Below are positions 15,849-23,595 of a stretch of 64,000 nucleotides of DNA, piece after piece. Position 1 is the stretch's first letter. Each line of letters starts with the position of its first letter. A program made the translations under genes and the position numbers. The notes beneath the pieces were generated by a model that was not told where the DNA came from, made no database searches, and saw only the letters and a program-made list of their open reading frames with translations. The stretch is from positions 1 to 64,000 of the forward strand of contig JAZRWI010000020.1 of assembly GCA_045599645.1 (NCBI GenBank), read 5' to 3'. Source of the DNA: RUG334 sp045599645. Lineage in GTDB: Bacteria; Muiribacteriota; Ozemobacteria; Ozemobacterales; Ozemobacteraceae.

Positions 15849-16591
15849 TGGAAAAGTTTATTGATTATATAACCAGAGGAAAAAGCTCAATAATCTTGCC
15901 TCTAATATTACTGATTCTCTCATGTATTCTTTTTGAAACAACAGACCTTGATTTATCCATACAGGATCTTTTCTTTAATAAAGAAACCCAAAGCTGGGTA
16001 TTCAACCACAGAGACAAAGGTTCTATAGCTGTTTTTCTTTATTACAAGGTAGTCAAATGGTTTGTTGTTTTATTCGCTGTTGCTCTTATTGCAAAAACAA
16101 TACGTGGAAGTATAAAGAAAACAGAATCTCACAACAGAATAATGAAAATGTTATATCTCATTGTAGTAATGGCAACTATTCCAAGCACAGTCGGAATCCT
16201 TAAAGCCATGAGCAATATGCCTTTTCCTTATAAAATAGAGCGATATGGCGGTAATGAACCTCAAAGAACTCTTATAGAAGCCTTTTCAGGAAAGCCATTG
16301 CCTAGTGGTGAAAAATACAAAGGCTGGCCTGGTGGTCATTCTACCTTTGGCTTCTGCTTTCTTGGTCTTGGCTTTGTTTTCTGCGACAGGAAAAAGCGCT
16401 TAAATGGGTTTCTGTTTGCCACCTTCCTTGGTTTTCTGATAGGCATCTGCCACACCGTTGACGGCAATCACTTCTTCAGTCACAATATAGCCTCCTGGCT
16501 AATCGGCTGGTTCCTGGCCGCCCTCATATTCAACTTATTCTTCAAGTCGAAAGCTAGAAACCCTGAAACTGGCCAAGTCAGCAACGGATAA
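15848..16591 (+). CDS. PAP2-family membrane phosphatase (lipid A 1-/4'-phosphatase-like)
   Basis: A 247-aa integral membrane phosphatase. The three PAP2 motif regions are visible: K plus SNMPFPYKIERYGG, then PGGHSTFGF (PSGH equivalent), then CHTVDGNHFFSHNIASW carrying the catalytic His. The NHFFSH style is typical of lipid A phosphatase-like members. Its ATG shares one base with the stop of the LtaS-like gene. The last codons (ETGQVSNG and stop) are encoded by the dispersed repeat containing GCAACGGATAACAGGA, so the C-terminus was probably altered by repeat insertion. The operon ends at the bidirectional terminator 60 bases on. Confidence 0.85.
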   Translation: MEKFIDYITRGKSSIILPLILLILSCILFETTDLDLSIQDLFFNKETQSWVFNHRDKGSIAVFLYYKVVKWFVVLFAVALIAKTIRGSIKKTESHNRIMKMLYLIVVMATIPSTVGILKAMSNMPFPYKIERYGGNEPQRTLIEAFSGKPLPSGEKYKGWPGGHSTFGFCFLGLGFVFCDRKKRLNGFLFATFLGFLIGICHTVDGNHFFSHNIASWLIGWFLAALIFNLFFKSKARNPETGQVSNG

Positions 16592-16620
16592 CAGGATTTT
16601 AACGGATAAAGCAGACCACG
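16575..16620 (+). repeat. Dispersed GCAACGGATAACAGGA repeat overlapping a CDS end
   Basis: The core (16578-16593) matches 21641-21656 exactly and 5344-5359 and 9865-9880 in reverse. It supplies the PAP2 stop codon. Confidence 0.85.
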
Positions 16621-16654
16621 CCCATAGGGAAACCAGAACCAAGTTTCTAAAATA

Positions 16655-16695
16655 AGCATAAAAAAAGCCCCACAAAGTGGGGCTTTTTTTATGCT
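16655..16695. terminator. Bidirectional intrinsic terminator
   Basis: AGCATAAAAAAAGCCCCAC / GTGGGGCTTTTTTTATGCT around an AAA loop. It serves the PAP2 operon on the plus strand and the flotillin gene on the minus strand; its outer arm overlaps the flotillin stop codon. Confidence 0.95.
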
Positions 16696-18284
16696 TACTT
16701 AGCTTGTTTTGCTTCAGCTGCCTGATCCTTCACATGGCCAAGATAGCTTGGAAGTTCAACGCCTGCCATTCCTGCGATATCCTGCAGTGGTGGCAATGCT
16801 TTTGCAAAGTTAGATACGAAGTTAGAGGTTGTAGAACCGTTTTCACTGCCAGAATCCCAAACAGTGATCTTATCAATCTTAAGATTCTGAATAGCTTCAA
16901 CCTGCTTACCAACGATATTTTCAATCTTTTCAACCATGAGCAATGTTGAAAGTGCTTTGGCATCGCCATTAACGCTCCTGAGCAATTCAGCATAACCATT
17001 AGCCTTAGCAGCAAGAACCTTCTGGATACCCTGAGCTTCTGCTTCGTATTTCTTCATCAAAGCGTCAGCTTCACCCTGAGCTTCAGTGCTGATTCTCAAA
17101 GCCTTTGCCTGAGCATCAAGTTCAATCTTCTTCTTTTCGATTTCCTTCATAACAATCTGTTCAGCATTCAAACGTTCCAATTCAGCAAAATACTGTGCCT
17201 TATTGATTTCTGTCTGGCTGTTACGAAGAGCGATTTCAGCATTCTTCTTGGCTTCTGCTTCTGCAATCAACAACTGAGAATTTGAAAGAACGATAGCGGC
17301 CTTTGATTTGTTTTCACCTTCGATTGCTTCAGCTTCCTTCTGCTGAATGTAAACACGGCGTTCTGAATCAGAATTCTTCTGACCCATCTGGGCATCAGCT
17401 TCACGCTTAGAAATTTCAATAGCCTTCTTACTGTTAGCATCAGCCTGACCAATTTCAGCTTCTGCCTGCATCTTAGAAACTTCAATCATCTTGCGGCTAT
17501 TAGCTTCGGCTTCACCGATAACAGCTTCGGCTTCCTTCTTCTGAACATAAATACGGCGGTCTGATTCAGCGTCCTTCTGACCCTTTTCAGCTTCTGCAGT
17601 GTTCTTGGCAACCTGAATGGTCTTTTCCTTGTTAGCTTCAGATTCACCGATAGCACCACGTTTTACCTGTTCAGCAACATCAATCTTTGCGCTTTCAATA
17701 GCTTCAGAAGCAGCCTTCTTACCAATACTTTCGATATAGTTAGAAGCGTCTGTGATGTCTGTGATGTTAACGTTGATGAGATATAGACCAATTTTATTAA
17801 GTTCTGGTTCAACGTTTCTTCTTACTGATTCCAAAAAGCTTTCACGATCCTGGTTAATCTGTTCGATTGTGAGAGAAGCAACAGTAAGACGAAGCTGACC
17901 GAAAATGATTTCCTTGGCCATATCTTCCATTTCTCTTACAGAAAGGTTAAGAAGTCTTTCTGCTGCATTATTCATAATGGTTTCATTAGTACTGATACCA
18001 ACTGTGAATGTAGAGGGAACGTTAATACGGATATTCTGCTGAGAAAGAGCATTCTGTAACGGAATACTGATAGTCATTGGAGTCAGGCTTAAATAAGAGA
18101 AATCCTGAATCATCGGCCATACAAAAGTACCACCGCCGTGCAAACATCTGGCAGAGCGGTTACCTGCAACGCGACCAAAAATAACAAGAATCTTATCAGA
18201 CGGACAACGTCTGTATCTGTTCATAATAAAAGCTGCAGATATGATAACAGCAACAACAAGTGCACCAATGGCGATATCCCACAT
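16695..18284 (-). CDS. Flotillin-family SPFH protein
   Basis: A 529-aa membrane-microdomain scaffold. One N-terminal membrane segment (about residues 3-23) is followed by an SPFH/band-7 domain (about 30-190, with YRRCPSDKILVIFGRVAG) and a long Ala/Glu/Lys-rich coiled coil (about 190-430) with internal repeats around EAEAVIGEAEANSRKMIEVS and RRVYIQQKEAEA; only pieces are given. The C-terminal tail resembles YuaG/FloT. Start is ATG 18284, eight bases after GGAGG; a TTG two codons earlier is rejected. The next gene upstream on the same strand is an NfeD protein, the standard flotillin partner (compare yuaF-yuaG), so they likely form one membrane assembly. Confidence 0.93.
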   Translation of the reverse strand: MWDIAIGALVVAVIISAAFIMNRYRRCPSDKILVIFGRVAGNRSARCLHGGGTFVWPMIQDFSYLSLTPMTISIPLQNALSQQNIRINVPSTFTVGISTNETIMNNAAERLLNLSVREMEDMAKEIIFGQLRLTVASLTIEQINQDRESFLESVRRNVEPELNKIGLYLINVNITDITDASNYIESIGKKAASEAIESAKIDVAEQVKRGAIGESEANKEKTIQVAKNTAEAEKGQKDAESDRRIYVQKKEAEAVIGEAEANSRKMIEVSKMQAEAEIGQADANSKKAIEISKREADAQMGQKNSDSERRVYIQQKEAEAIEGENKSKAAIVLSNSQLLIAEAEAKKNAEIALRNSQTEINKAQYFAELERLNAEQIVMKEIEKKKIELDAQAKALRISTEAQGEADALMKKYEAEAQGIQKVLAAKANGYAELLRSVNGDAKALSTLLMVEKIENIVGKQVEAIQNLKIDKITVWDSGSENGSTTSNFVSNFAKALPPLQDIAGMAGVELPSYLGHVKDQAAEAKQAK

Positions 18285-18412
18285 AAACAAAGCCTCCTAA
18301 AAAAAATTACATTAGTATTATACACACTTTTGCAATTCGACGAAAGTGCTTAAAAAAACTATAAATGAAAATAAACAAAACCTTATCATCAAACAGCAAT
18401 GTTTATGCTGTT

Positions 18413-19261
18413 TTACATTTCTTTAACAACAAGAATATCCTTTTCTAAGGTTCTTTTTATGTCTATTACAAGAACCTGAGAATCTGTCCTGATTTCTTTT
18501 CCATCAGAGCTTATAGCATCACAGACCTTCAAACGTCCATCAACATTTACTTCAATCTGTCCATCGCCATCAGCGGGAATTCTTAAATAAACTCTGCCGA
18601 TTTTGCCAATAGCGGATGAGGTTCTTGCTGTTCCTGTCTGGCTAAGCTTCATAAGGGAATTAGTTACCTTCATAAGAATGCCAGCTGATACAAATCCAGC
18701 CAGCAAACCTGCTGCAGTTGCCGGAATAGGGCCAAAGCCACTGGAACGCATCATAGCTAGGCCAACCCAGCCAAGCATCATAAAAAATACGCTAAGATTC
18801 TGCATAGATAGAAATCGCTTAAAGAAAGGAACCCTTTCAACCAATACTTCATGATTATCCAGGTCTATTGAACCTGCATCTGTAGCGTTTTCCAAAGCAT
18901 CAGGAATACCATTACCGTTCAGATCCACCATGGTGCTGGCTTCCAAGGCATCTGGAATACCATTACCATCTAAGTCAGCCATTCCACCGACTTCTAAAGC
19001 ATCAGGAATGCCATCGCCGTCTAAATCAGCCATCCCACCGGCTTCTAAAGCATCAGGAATGCCGTCACCGTCAAGGTCAACCATTCCGCCACCTTGTTCT
19101 AATGCATCTGGAACACCGTCACCATCGAGGTCGGCACCTTGACCACTAAAAGCACCCATGCAAAGACTTATAGCTCTCACAATAAAAAACATAGAACCAA
19201 GTCCTGCAGAATATGCAAAGAATTTTTCAATAACAGTCAGAGTTGCCCAAAAAGCAAGCAT
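18413..19261 (-). CDS. NfeD-like membrane protein with five calcium-binding TSP3-type repeats
   Basis: A 282-aa protein. An N-terminal membrane segment (about residues 16-38) is followed by five tandem repeats of the form DLDGDGIPDALE (residues 44-125), the thrombospondin type 3/EF-hand-like calcium loop. Then come two membrane helices (about 152-205) and a C-terminal OB-fold typical of NfeD (IGKIGRVYLRIPADGDGQIEV). NfeD proteins pair with flotillins; Ca-binding repeats inserted ahead of the membrane core are not a usual part of the family, so this copy may sense or require calcium outside the membrane. ATG has GGTG upstream. The TPR gene ends 11 bases upstream, so TPR-nfeD-flotillin probably form an operon. 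Confidence 0.85.
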   Translation of the reverse strand: MLAFWATLTVIEKFFAYSAGLGSMFFIVRAISLCMGAFSGQGADLDGDGVPDALEQGGGMVDLDGDGIPDALEAGGMADLDGDGIPDALEVGGMADLDGNGIPDALEASTMVDLNGNGIPDALENATDAGSIDLDNHEVLVERVPFFKRFLSMQNLSVFFMMLGWVGLAMMRSSGFGPIPATAAGLLAGFVSAGILMKVTNSLMKLSQTGTARTSSAIGKIGRVYLRIPADGDGQIEVNVDGRLKVCDAISSDGKEIRTDSQVLVIDIKRTLEKDILVVKEM

Positions 19262-19272
19262 ACAATATCACC

Positions 19273-21576
19273 TTATTGCCATTCGTATGGAGTGCCCTGT
19301 TGCATAGCCCAATAGGCAGCATCCTTCCAGCCTCTGTTAAAATCGTTCAGACCAATGTTAAAGGTTTCCTTAAGAGAGGCATCCAAATCTGAACCAGAGC
19401 TTACTTTAGTGATTAATTCAAGCATCTTTTTACAGCCTTTGCCAAGGCCTTCCTTCTTTATCAGGAACGCAGCCATCAGATAAGCCTGAGCAGTAGAGGT
19501 TTCTGAAATAGCAGGTGTCATATAGCCACCAGTAAAAATGCTGTTGATACTTTCTGTTGGGGCCATCTTCGCAGTCTGGTCATTAATGCTTTTCTGAGCA
19601 ACCAGCAAACGATAACGCTGAGTATAAGAGCTTCCAGCAAGTATTTCTGCCAGACCGTTAACCATCCAGCTGTTGCTACTGGCAGCACCAACAGTTTCTT
19701 TGTTTTGATGATGAATCATGTATTTTGTAAGAGCAGAGGCCAGCAAATGCCCTGGATATTCTTCAACCAGTGATGAAACTTCATCTTCACTTAAAGAATC
19801 AAAGTTGGCAAGAATAATATTACGAAGCATTTCGCTGTCATAATAGTTGGAGGTAACAGTAATAATCGAGTTGTTGGCATCATAGGAAACGATGGTTGGG
19901 CCCATGGTTTCTGCAGAAACAAACTTAATATTTACTGGTTCCTTGATTGTGCCTATTCTTGATGCAATGCGATTATACATTTCATTCAATTCGTTAACCA
20001 GCATTGTTCTGCCACTTTCATCTATGCCGTTTCCCAAAGCAATTTTGAAATTACCGGAAACAACGGCAGCGCCAACAGCAGCCACACCAGGTGCCTTATC
20101 CTTTTCAGGCTGAGGTATAATCTTGGCTGGAACCCTCATATTAACAAAGCCCTTCGTAAGATTTGAAAGCTGGTTGTTAATGCGAGCATAAAGATTAGGA
20201 TCTTCCTGCTGCAAAATAGGCAATGCAACCATGAAACGAAGCACGTCTACCCTGAATGGATTCAATTCAAAAGCCTTACTTAGCCATTCAATAGCATTCT
20301 TAATCTTGTTTGCCTTGAAATAATAAAAAGCTTCCATGTAGCAATACATGCTCTTTTCAGCACTGCGAGGCTTCCAATAGTTAAGAGCGCGGCGAGCGTC
20401 TGTCAATCTATCTAAGGTCAGAACCAGAGAAACATATATAGGATAAGCTTCCGGGTCTGAGAAAGGCATACAAGCGCTTGCTTCATCAATAATAACGTTT
20501 ACTTCATCAATTTTACCATCCTGCATAGCAAACACACCTGCAGTCAGGTTAACAGAAGGAAGATTGTAACCACGTTTAAATGCATTAACAAGACGGCGGG
20601 AAGCCTTTTCCTTGTCATCACGCTGAAGCATGTAATTTACCCAGAGAATTTCTATTTCAGGATTGCCTGGATCACGCTTACCAGCTTCCTGCAAAGCTTC
20701 GCCAGCTTCCTTGGTTTTGTGCAATTCCAAGAGAATGCGGGCTAATGTAATATATGCATCAGGGGAATTCGGATTCTGCTTATTATACTGCTCGGCAATG
20801 TTTAAAGCCTTTTCCCACTGGTCATAATCGTATAATGCCCTAAAATAGCTACCACCAGCAGTAGCAGGATGCATATCGTTAATCATTGCCTGAACAAATA
20901 ATAAAACAGAATTATAAGGGTCTTTCTTCTGGTTTTCTTCTATAACCTTTATAGCATCGCCATTGCGGCCAAGATACCATGCACACAATGCGCTTAATCC
21001 AGCACCATCACCAGTGCCAGGATACTTTTTTTCGTATTCTTCAGAAAGAGCCAGTGCAAGATACATCTGACCACGTTCCAAAGCTTTTAAAATAGCTTCA
21101 AAGTGAAGTTTGGAATTATCAAGCTTCGCGACAAGCTTTGGCAAACTTTCAGCAATTTCAGCAAAGTGGTCTGTAAGCTTTACTGGGTCAACAGGTATTG
21201 CTCTAGGCTTCTGAGGTAATCGTGGCAGATACCTCTGGGCAACTTTATTGTTCACTGTCACAGCACATGCTTTCCTAAGCCATTCAGAGCCCAGAAGCGG
21301 ACGACCAGCCTGAACTTCAATAACACCTAACAAATTAAGCAGATTAGTATTTCTAGTGCCATCAAAATACATTCGCAAAGCATAAAGTCTGGCATCATCA
21401 AGCTTTCCTTCAGCCAGACACTGTTTTGCGCGGTCCATTAGTTCCTTAGGTTCCAGGAAATTTGGCTTTCTATAAGCTTCCTGGGCCTGTTCTGATGCAC
21501 CCTCCTGCGCAAAAAGCACAGCAGTATTAAAAACAACAGTTAATATAATAAATAATCTGATTAATTTCGTATTCAT
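19273..21576 (-). CDS. Secreted TPR protein with degenerate peptidase-MA-like C-terminus
   Basis: A 767-aa protein with a signal peptide (MNTKLIRLFIILTVVFNTAVLFA, cleavage near residue 23). Helical tetratricopeptide-type repeats occupy about 40-480 (for example AEQYNKQNPNSPDAYITLAR). A C-terminal region from about 540 looks like the peptidase-MA/gluzincin tail found on many TPR proteins, but where HExxH is expected it has YMIHHQNK, so catalytic activity is doubtful. It heads the putative TPR-nfeD-flotillin operon and probably acts as a periplasmic scaffold. A TATAAT hexamer ends seven bases before the ATG, leaving almost no leader. Confidence 0.75.
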   Translation of the reverse strand: MNTKLIRLFIILTVVFNTAVLFAQEGASEQAQEAYRKPNFLEPKELMDRAKQCLAEGKLDDARLYALRMYFDGTRNTNLLNLLGVIEVQAGRPLLGSEWLRKACAVTVNNKVAQRYLPRLPQKPRAIPVDPVKLTDHFAEIAESLPKLVAKLDNSKLHFEAILKALERGQMYLALALSEEYEKKYPGTGDGAGLSALCAWYLGRNGDAIKVIEENQKKDPYNSVLLFVQAMINDMHPATAGGSYFRALYDYDQWEKALNIAEQYNKQNPNSPDAYITLARILLELHKTKEAGEALQEAGKRDPGNPEIEILWVNYMLQRDDKEKASRRLVNAFKRGYNLPSVNLTAGVFAMQDGKIDEVNVIIDEASACMPFSDPEAYPIYVSLVLTLDRLTDARRALNYWKPRSAEKSMYCYMEAFYYFKANKIKNAIEWLSKAFELNPFRVDVLRFMVALPILQQEDPNLYARINNQLSNLTKGFVNMRVPAKIIPQPEKDKAPGVAAVGAAVVSGNFKIALGNGIDESGRTMLVNELNEMYNRIASRIGTIKEPVNIKFVSAETMGPTIVSYDANNSIITVTSNYYDSEMLRNIILANFDSLSEDEVSSLVEEYPGHLLASALTKYMIHHQNKETVGAASSNSWMVNGLAEILAGSSYTQRYRLLVAQKSINDQTAKMAPTESINSIFTGGYMTPAISETSTAQAYLMAAFLIKKEGLGKGCKKMLELITKVSSGSDLDASLKETFNIGLNDFNRGWKDAAYWAMQQGTPYEWQ

Positions 21577-21583
21577 GCTTTTG

Positions 21584-21613
21584 ATTATATCAGATTTTAT
21601 ACTATTGGAGCAA
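21584..21613 (-). promoter_or_regulatory. Promoter of the TPR-nfeD-flotillin operon
   Basis: Minus strand TTGCTC (21608-21613), an 18-base spacer and a perfect TATAAT (21584-21589). Only seven bases separate the -10 from the ATG at 21576, so the mRNA would be nearly leaderless. Confidence 0.6.
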
Positions 21614-21635
21614 ATTTATAGGATTATAAAAGGAC

Positions 21636-21790
21636 AGTATTGCAACGGATAACAGGATGGGAGCGGATAGAACAGCCTAGCAGGCCGATAAGCAGGCCTA
21701 TTTTTTAGCCTCGGTATTAGAGAGTCTGTGATTTACTCTAAGCAGATTTCTGCTATGCAATGTTAGCAGAATACTGATACAAAAGAACCA
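21636..21790. repeat. Mosaic dispersed repeat
   Basis: Reverse orientation relative to 5.3 kb: GCAACGGATAACAGGA, GAGCGGATAGAACAGCC, CCTATTTTTTAGCCTCGG, TATTAGAGAGTCTGTG and TTAGCAGAATAC are all modules of the same family. It separates the TPR gene start from the hemW stop. Confidence 0.8.
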
Positions 21791-21817
21791 CACTTTCGGT
21801 CGGAAGCCAACAAAGGT

Positions 21818-22927
21818 TTATGCGAAAAGATCGCTGATTATGTTGTTAGCCATGACTATACCCAGATCAGAAAGTCTTATGCAGCGGTCTTTCATGATTA
21901 TTTCGCCTGTTGCAACATGATTATTCAGATTTATATAAAAGCTTTCACGCTGAACACCAAACTTCTTTTCAAAAGCATCTAAGTCCAGACCATCCATAGG
22001 TAATCTTAAATGAAGCATCAAATATTCATTTCTTTGGTCTTTTAAGGAAAGAATCTCTTTTTCCGGGGCTATTCCGTTTAGCCACTGTTCAAAGCAAGCT
22101 ATTTCTGAATATCTGACATTATTTATGCAGGAAACTGCTGCCGGACCAAAGCCGATATAGTCAAGGTTTTCCCAGTATGCAAGATTGTGCTTGCAGCGAT
22201 AACCAGGCTTTGCATAATTGGAAATTTCATAATGCTCAAAGCCACCTTTTTTTAAAACCTCTGCTACATCAAACATTTCTTCTGGTCCGATATCATCAGG
22301 GTCCTGAAGCTTTCCTGAATCAACCTTCCGCTGAAGTGGTGTTCCATCTTCAACACTTAAAAAATAAGCTGAAATATGCTTGAAAGGGTAATCGCTTATT
22401 AGTCTTTCCAAGTCGCTGCCTATAGATTTGCAGCCAGGAACGCCCATAATGAAATCAGCACTAACATTGGTTAAACCGTTGAAAACACTATCTAATGCTC
22501 TTACAACCGAGCTGATACGCGCATTTCTTCCCAAAAGCTCTAATTCGTCGTTCTGCAACCGCTGAATACCCATGCTTATACGGATTTGAGGAAACTCAGC
22601 AAGAAAGGCAACGATATCTTCAGATAATGTTTCTGGATTAGTTTCGAAGGTTATCTCTTCAACCTCTGCTAAGTCCATATGGTCAGAAAGCATGGACATG
22701 ATGCTTCTGATTCCCTTAAGACCAAGCATCGTGGGGTTGCCGCCACCAACAAAGACTGTTTTAATCTGGCAGTCTGCATTGGCGAACCATTTATCCATGC
22801 TCTTTTTCAAGTGGTCTAAGTATCTGTCTATAACATAGCTTTCCTTGGGAACTATGGAATAGAAACCACAATAATCACATTTTGAAAAGCAGAAAGGAAC
22901 ATGGATATATAAAGCAGTTACAGTCAT
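21818..22927 (-). CDS. hemW: HemW-like radical SAM protein
   Basis: A 369-aa cytoplasmic radical-SAM protein of the HemN/HemW group. The 4Fe-4S motif CFSKCDYCGF (CxxxCxxC, from about residue 12) follows YIHVPF as in HemW. Also present are VFVGGGNPTML, ETNPETL, RISMGIQ and the C-terminal HemN-type domain (KHNLAYWENLDYIGFGPAA). It lacks the longer N-terminus of coproporphyrinogen oxidase HemN. HemW is thought to be a heme chaperone; which role it has here is not shown. It lies 12 bases after the SPOR-domain gene on the same strand, so the two are co-transcribed from the promoter at 23.54 kb. Confidence 0.92.
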   Translation of the reverse strand: MTVTALYIHVPFCFSKCDYCGFYSIVPKESYVIDRYLDHLKKSMDKWFANADCQIKTVFVGGGNPTMLGLKGIRSIMSMLSDHMDLAEVEEITFETNPETLSEDIVAFLAEFPQIRISMGIQRLQNDELELLGRNARISSVVRALDSVFNGLTNVSADFIMGVPGCKSIGSDLERLISDYPFKHISAYFLSVEDGTPLQRKVDSGKLQDPDDIGPEEMFDVAEVLKKGGFEHYEISNYAKPGYRCKHNLAYWENLDYIGFGPAAVSCINNVRYSEIACFEQWLNGIAPEKEILSLKDQRNEYLMLHLRLPMDGLDLDAFEKKFGVQRESFYINLNNHVATGEIIMKDRCIRLSDLGIVMANNIISDLFA

Positions 22928-22939
22928 GATAGAGATTAT

Positions 22940-23521
22940 TTACTGAGCTTCGACAACAAAGCAAGGGAAATCTATAGCATTAAGCTGTTCTGCCTTGTCT
23001 TCAGCCTGCTTTTCTGTTGGATACGGCCCAACAACAAGCCTGTATATTTCAAACTGGTCATCAGGCTTAAGGAGGGTGGATACAACATCTTCCTTTTTAA
23101 GCAATTCGTAAATTTCTCTGGCTGAGGCTTCATCACCAAAAGCGCCAATCTGGACAAAAAAGCCCTTCTGGTTCTGCTGACTCTGGGTCAAAGTATTAAC
23201 AGAACCTGTCTTTGAAGAGGATTTGCCAGTATTTTTATCATCCTTAGGAGCATATTTAATGGTAATTTCTGAAGGATTGCCATGAGGCTTTTCATAGTTC
23301 TTTTCAGGAATTACATTATCAAGCTTATTATCAACCTCAATATCAGAAGGTCTCACGCTTCCTCTGTAATGCTTCTGTTTGTTTATATCAAGAAGGAACC
23401 AGGTTCCAACACCAAGAACGGCTATTATGATTATATAAACCAGCCATTCCTTCATATTATCGCCACTTTGAACTGGTGGACCCCAATCAAATTGTCTGTT
23501 ATTAGGTTGTTCGTTTGCCAT
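22940..23521 (-). CDS. SPOR-domain membrane protein
   Basis: A 193-aa bitopic protein: about 25 cytoplasmic residues, one membrane helix (WLVYIIIIAVLGVGTWFLL, about 25-44), a periplasmic linker rich in Lys, Asn and Ser, and a C-terminal SPOR domain (about 118-193, GFFVQIGAFGDEASAREIYEL onward; shortened here). SPOR domains bind denuded septal peptidoglycan, so localisation to division sites is expected. The chosen ATG (MANEQPNN) has GGAG seven bases upstream; a GTG five codons earlier lies too near the predicted transcript start. Confidence 0.88.
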   Translation of the reverse strand: MANEQPNNRQFDWGPPVQSGDNMKEWLVYIIIIAVLGVGTWFLLDINKQKHYRGSVRPSDIEVDNKLDNVIPEKNYEKPHGNPSEITIKYAPKDDKNTGKSSSKTGSVNTLTQSQQNQKGFFVQIGAFGDEASAREIYELLKKEDVVSTLLKPDDQFEIYRLVVGPYPTEKQAEDKAEQLNAIDFPCFVVEAQ

Positions 23522-23538
23522 TTTTTTCTCCGCCACAC

Positions 23539-23547
23539 ATTATAACA
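23539..23547 (-). promoter_or_regulatory. Extended -10 promoter of the SPOR-hemW operon
   Basis: TGTTATAAT on the minus strand is a perfect extended -10 (TGnTATAAT). Its upstream neighbour is the T-run of the previous terminator and there is no -35 match. The start would fall near 23532, giving an 11-base leader containing GGCGGAG. Confidence 0.65.
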
Positions 23548-23576
23548 AAAAAAGCCCGCTTGTGCGGGCTTTTTTT
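23547..23576. terminator. Intrinsic terminator after the HEAT-CheR gene
   Basis: AAAAAAAGCCCGC-ttgt-GCGGGCTTTTTTT, symmetrical, 20 bases beyond the HEAT-CheR stop. Its minus-strand T-run directly touches the promoter of the next operon. Confidence 0.95.
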
Positions 23577-23595
23577 ACTTTTTCCTATTTAAAGA

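Noticed and set aside
19273..21576. Active metallopeptidase in the TPR protein
   Set aside because: The expected HExxH is replaced by MIHHQNK, so I describe it only as peptidase-MA-like.
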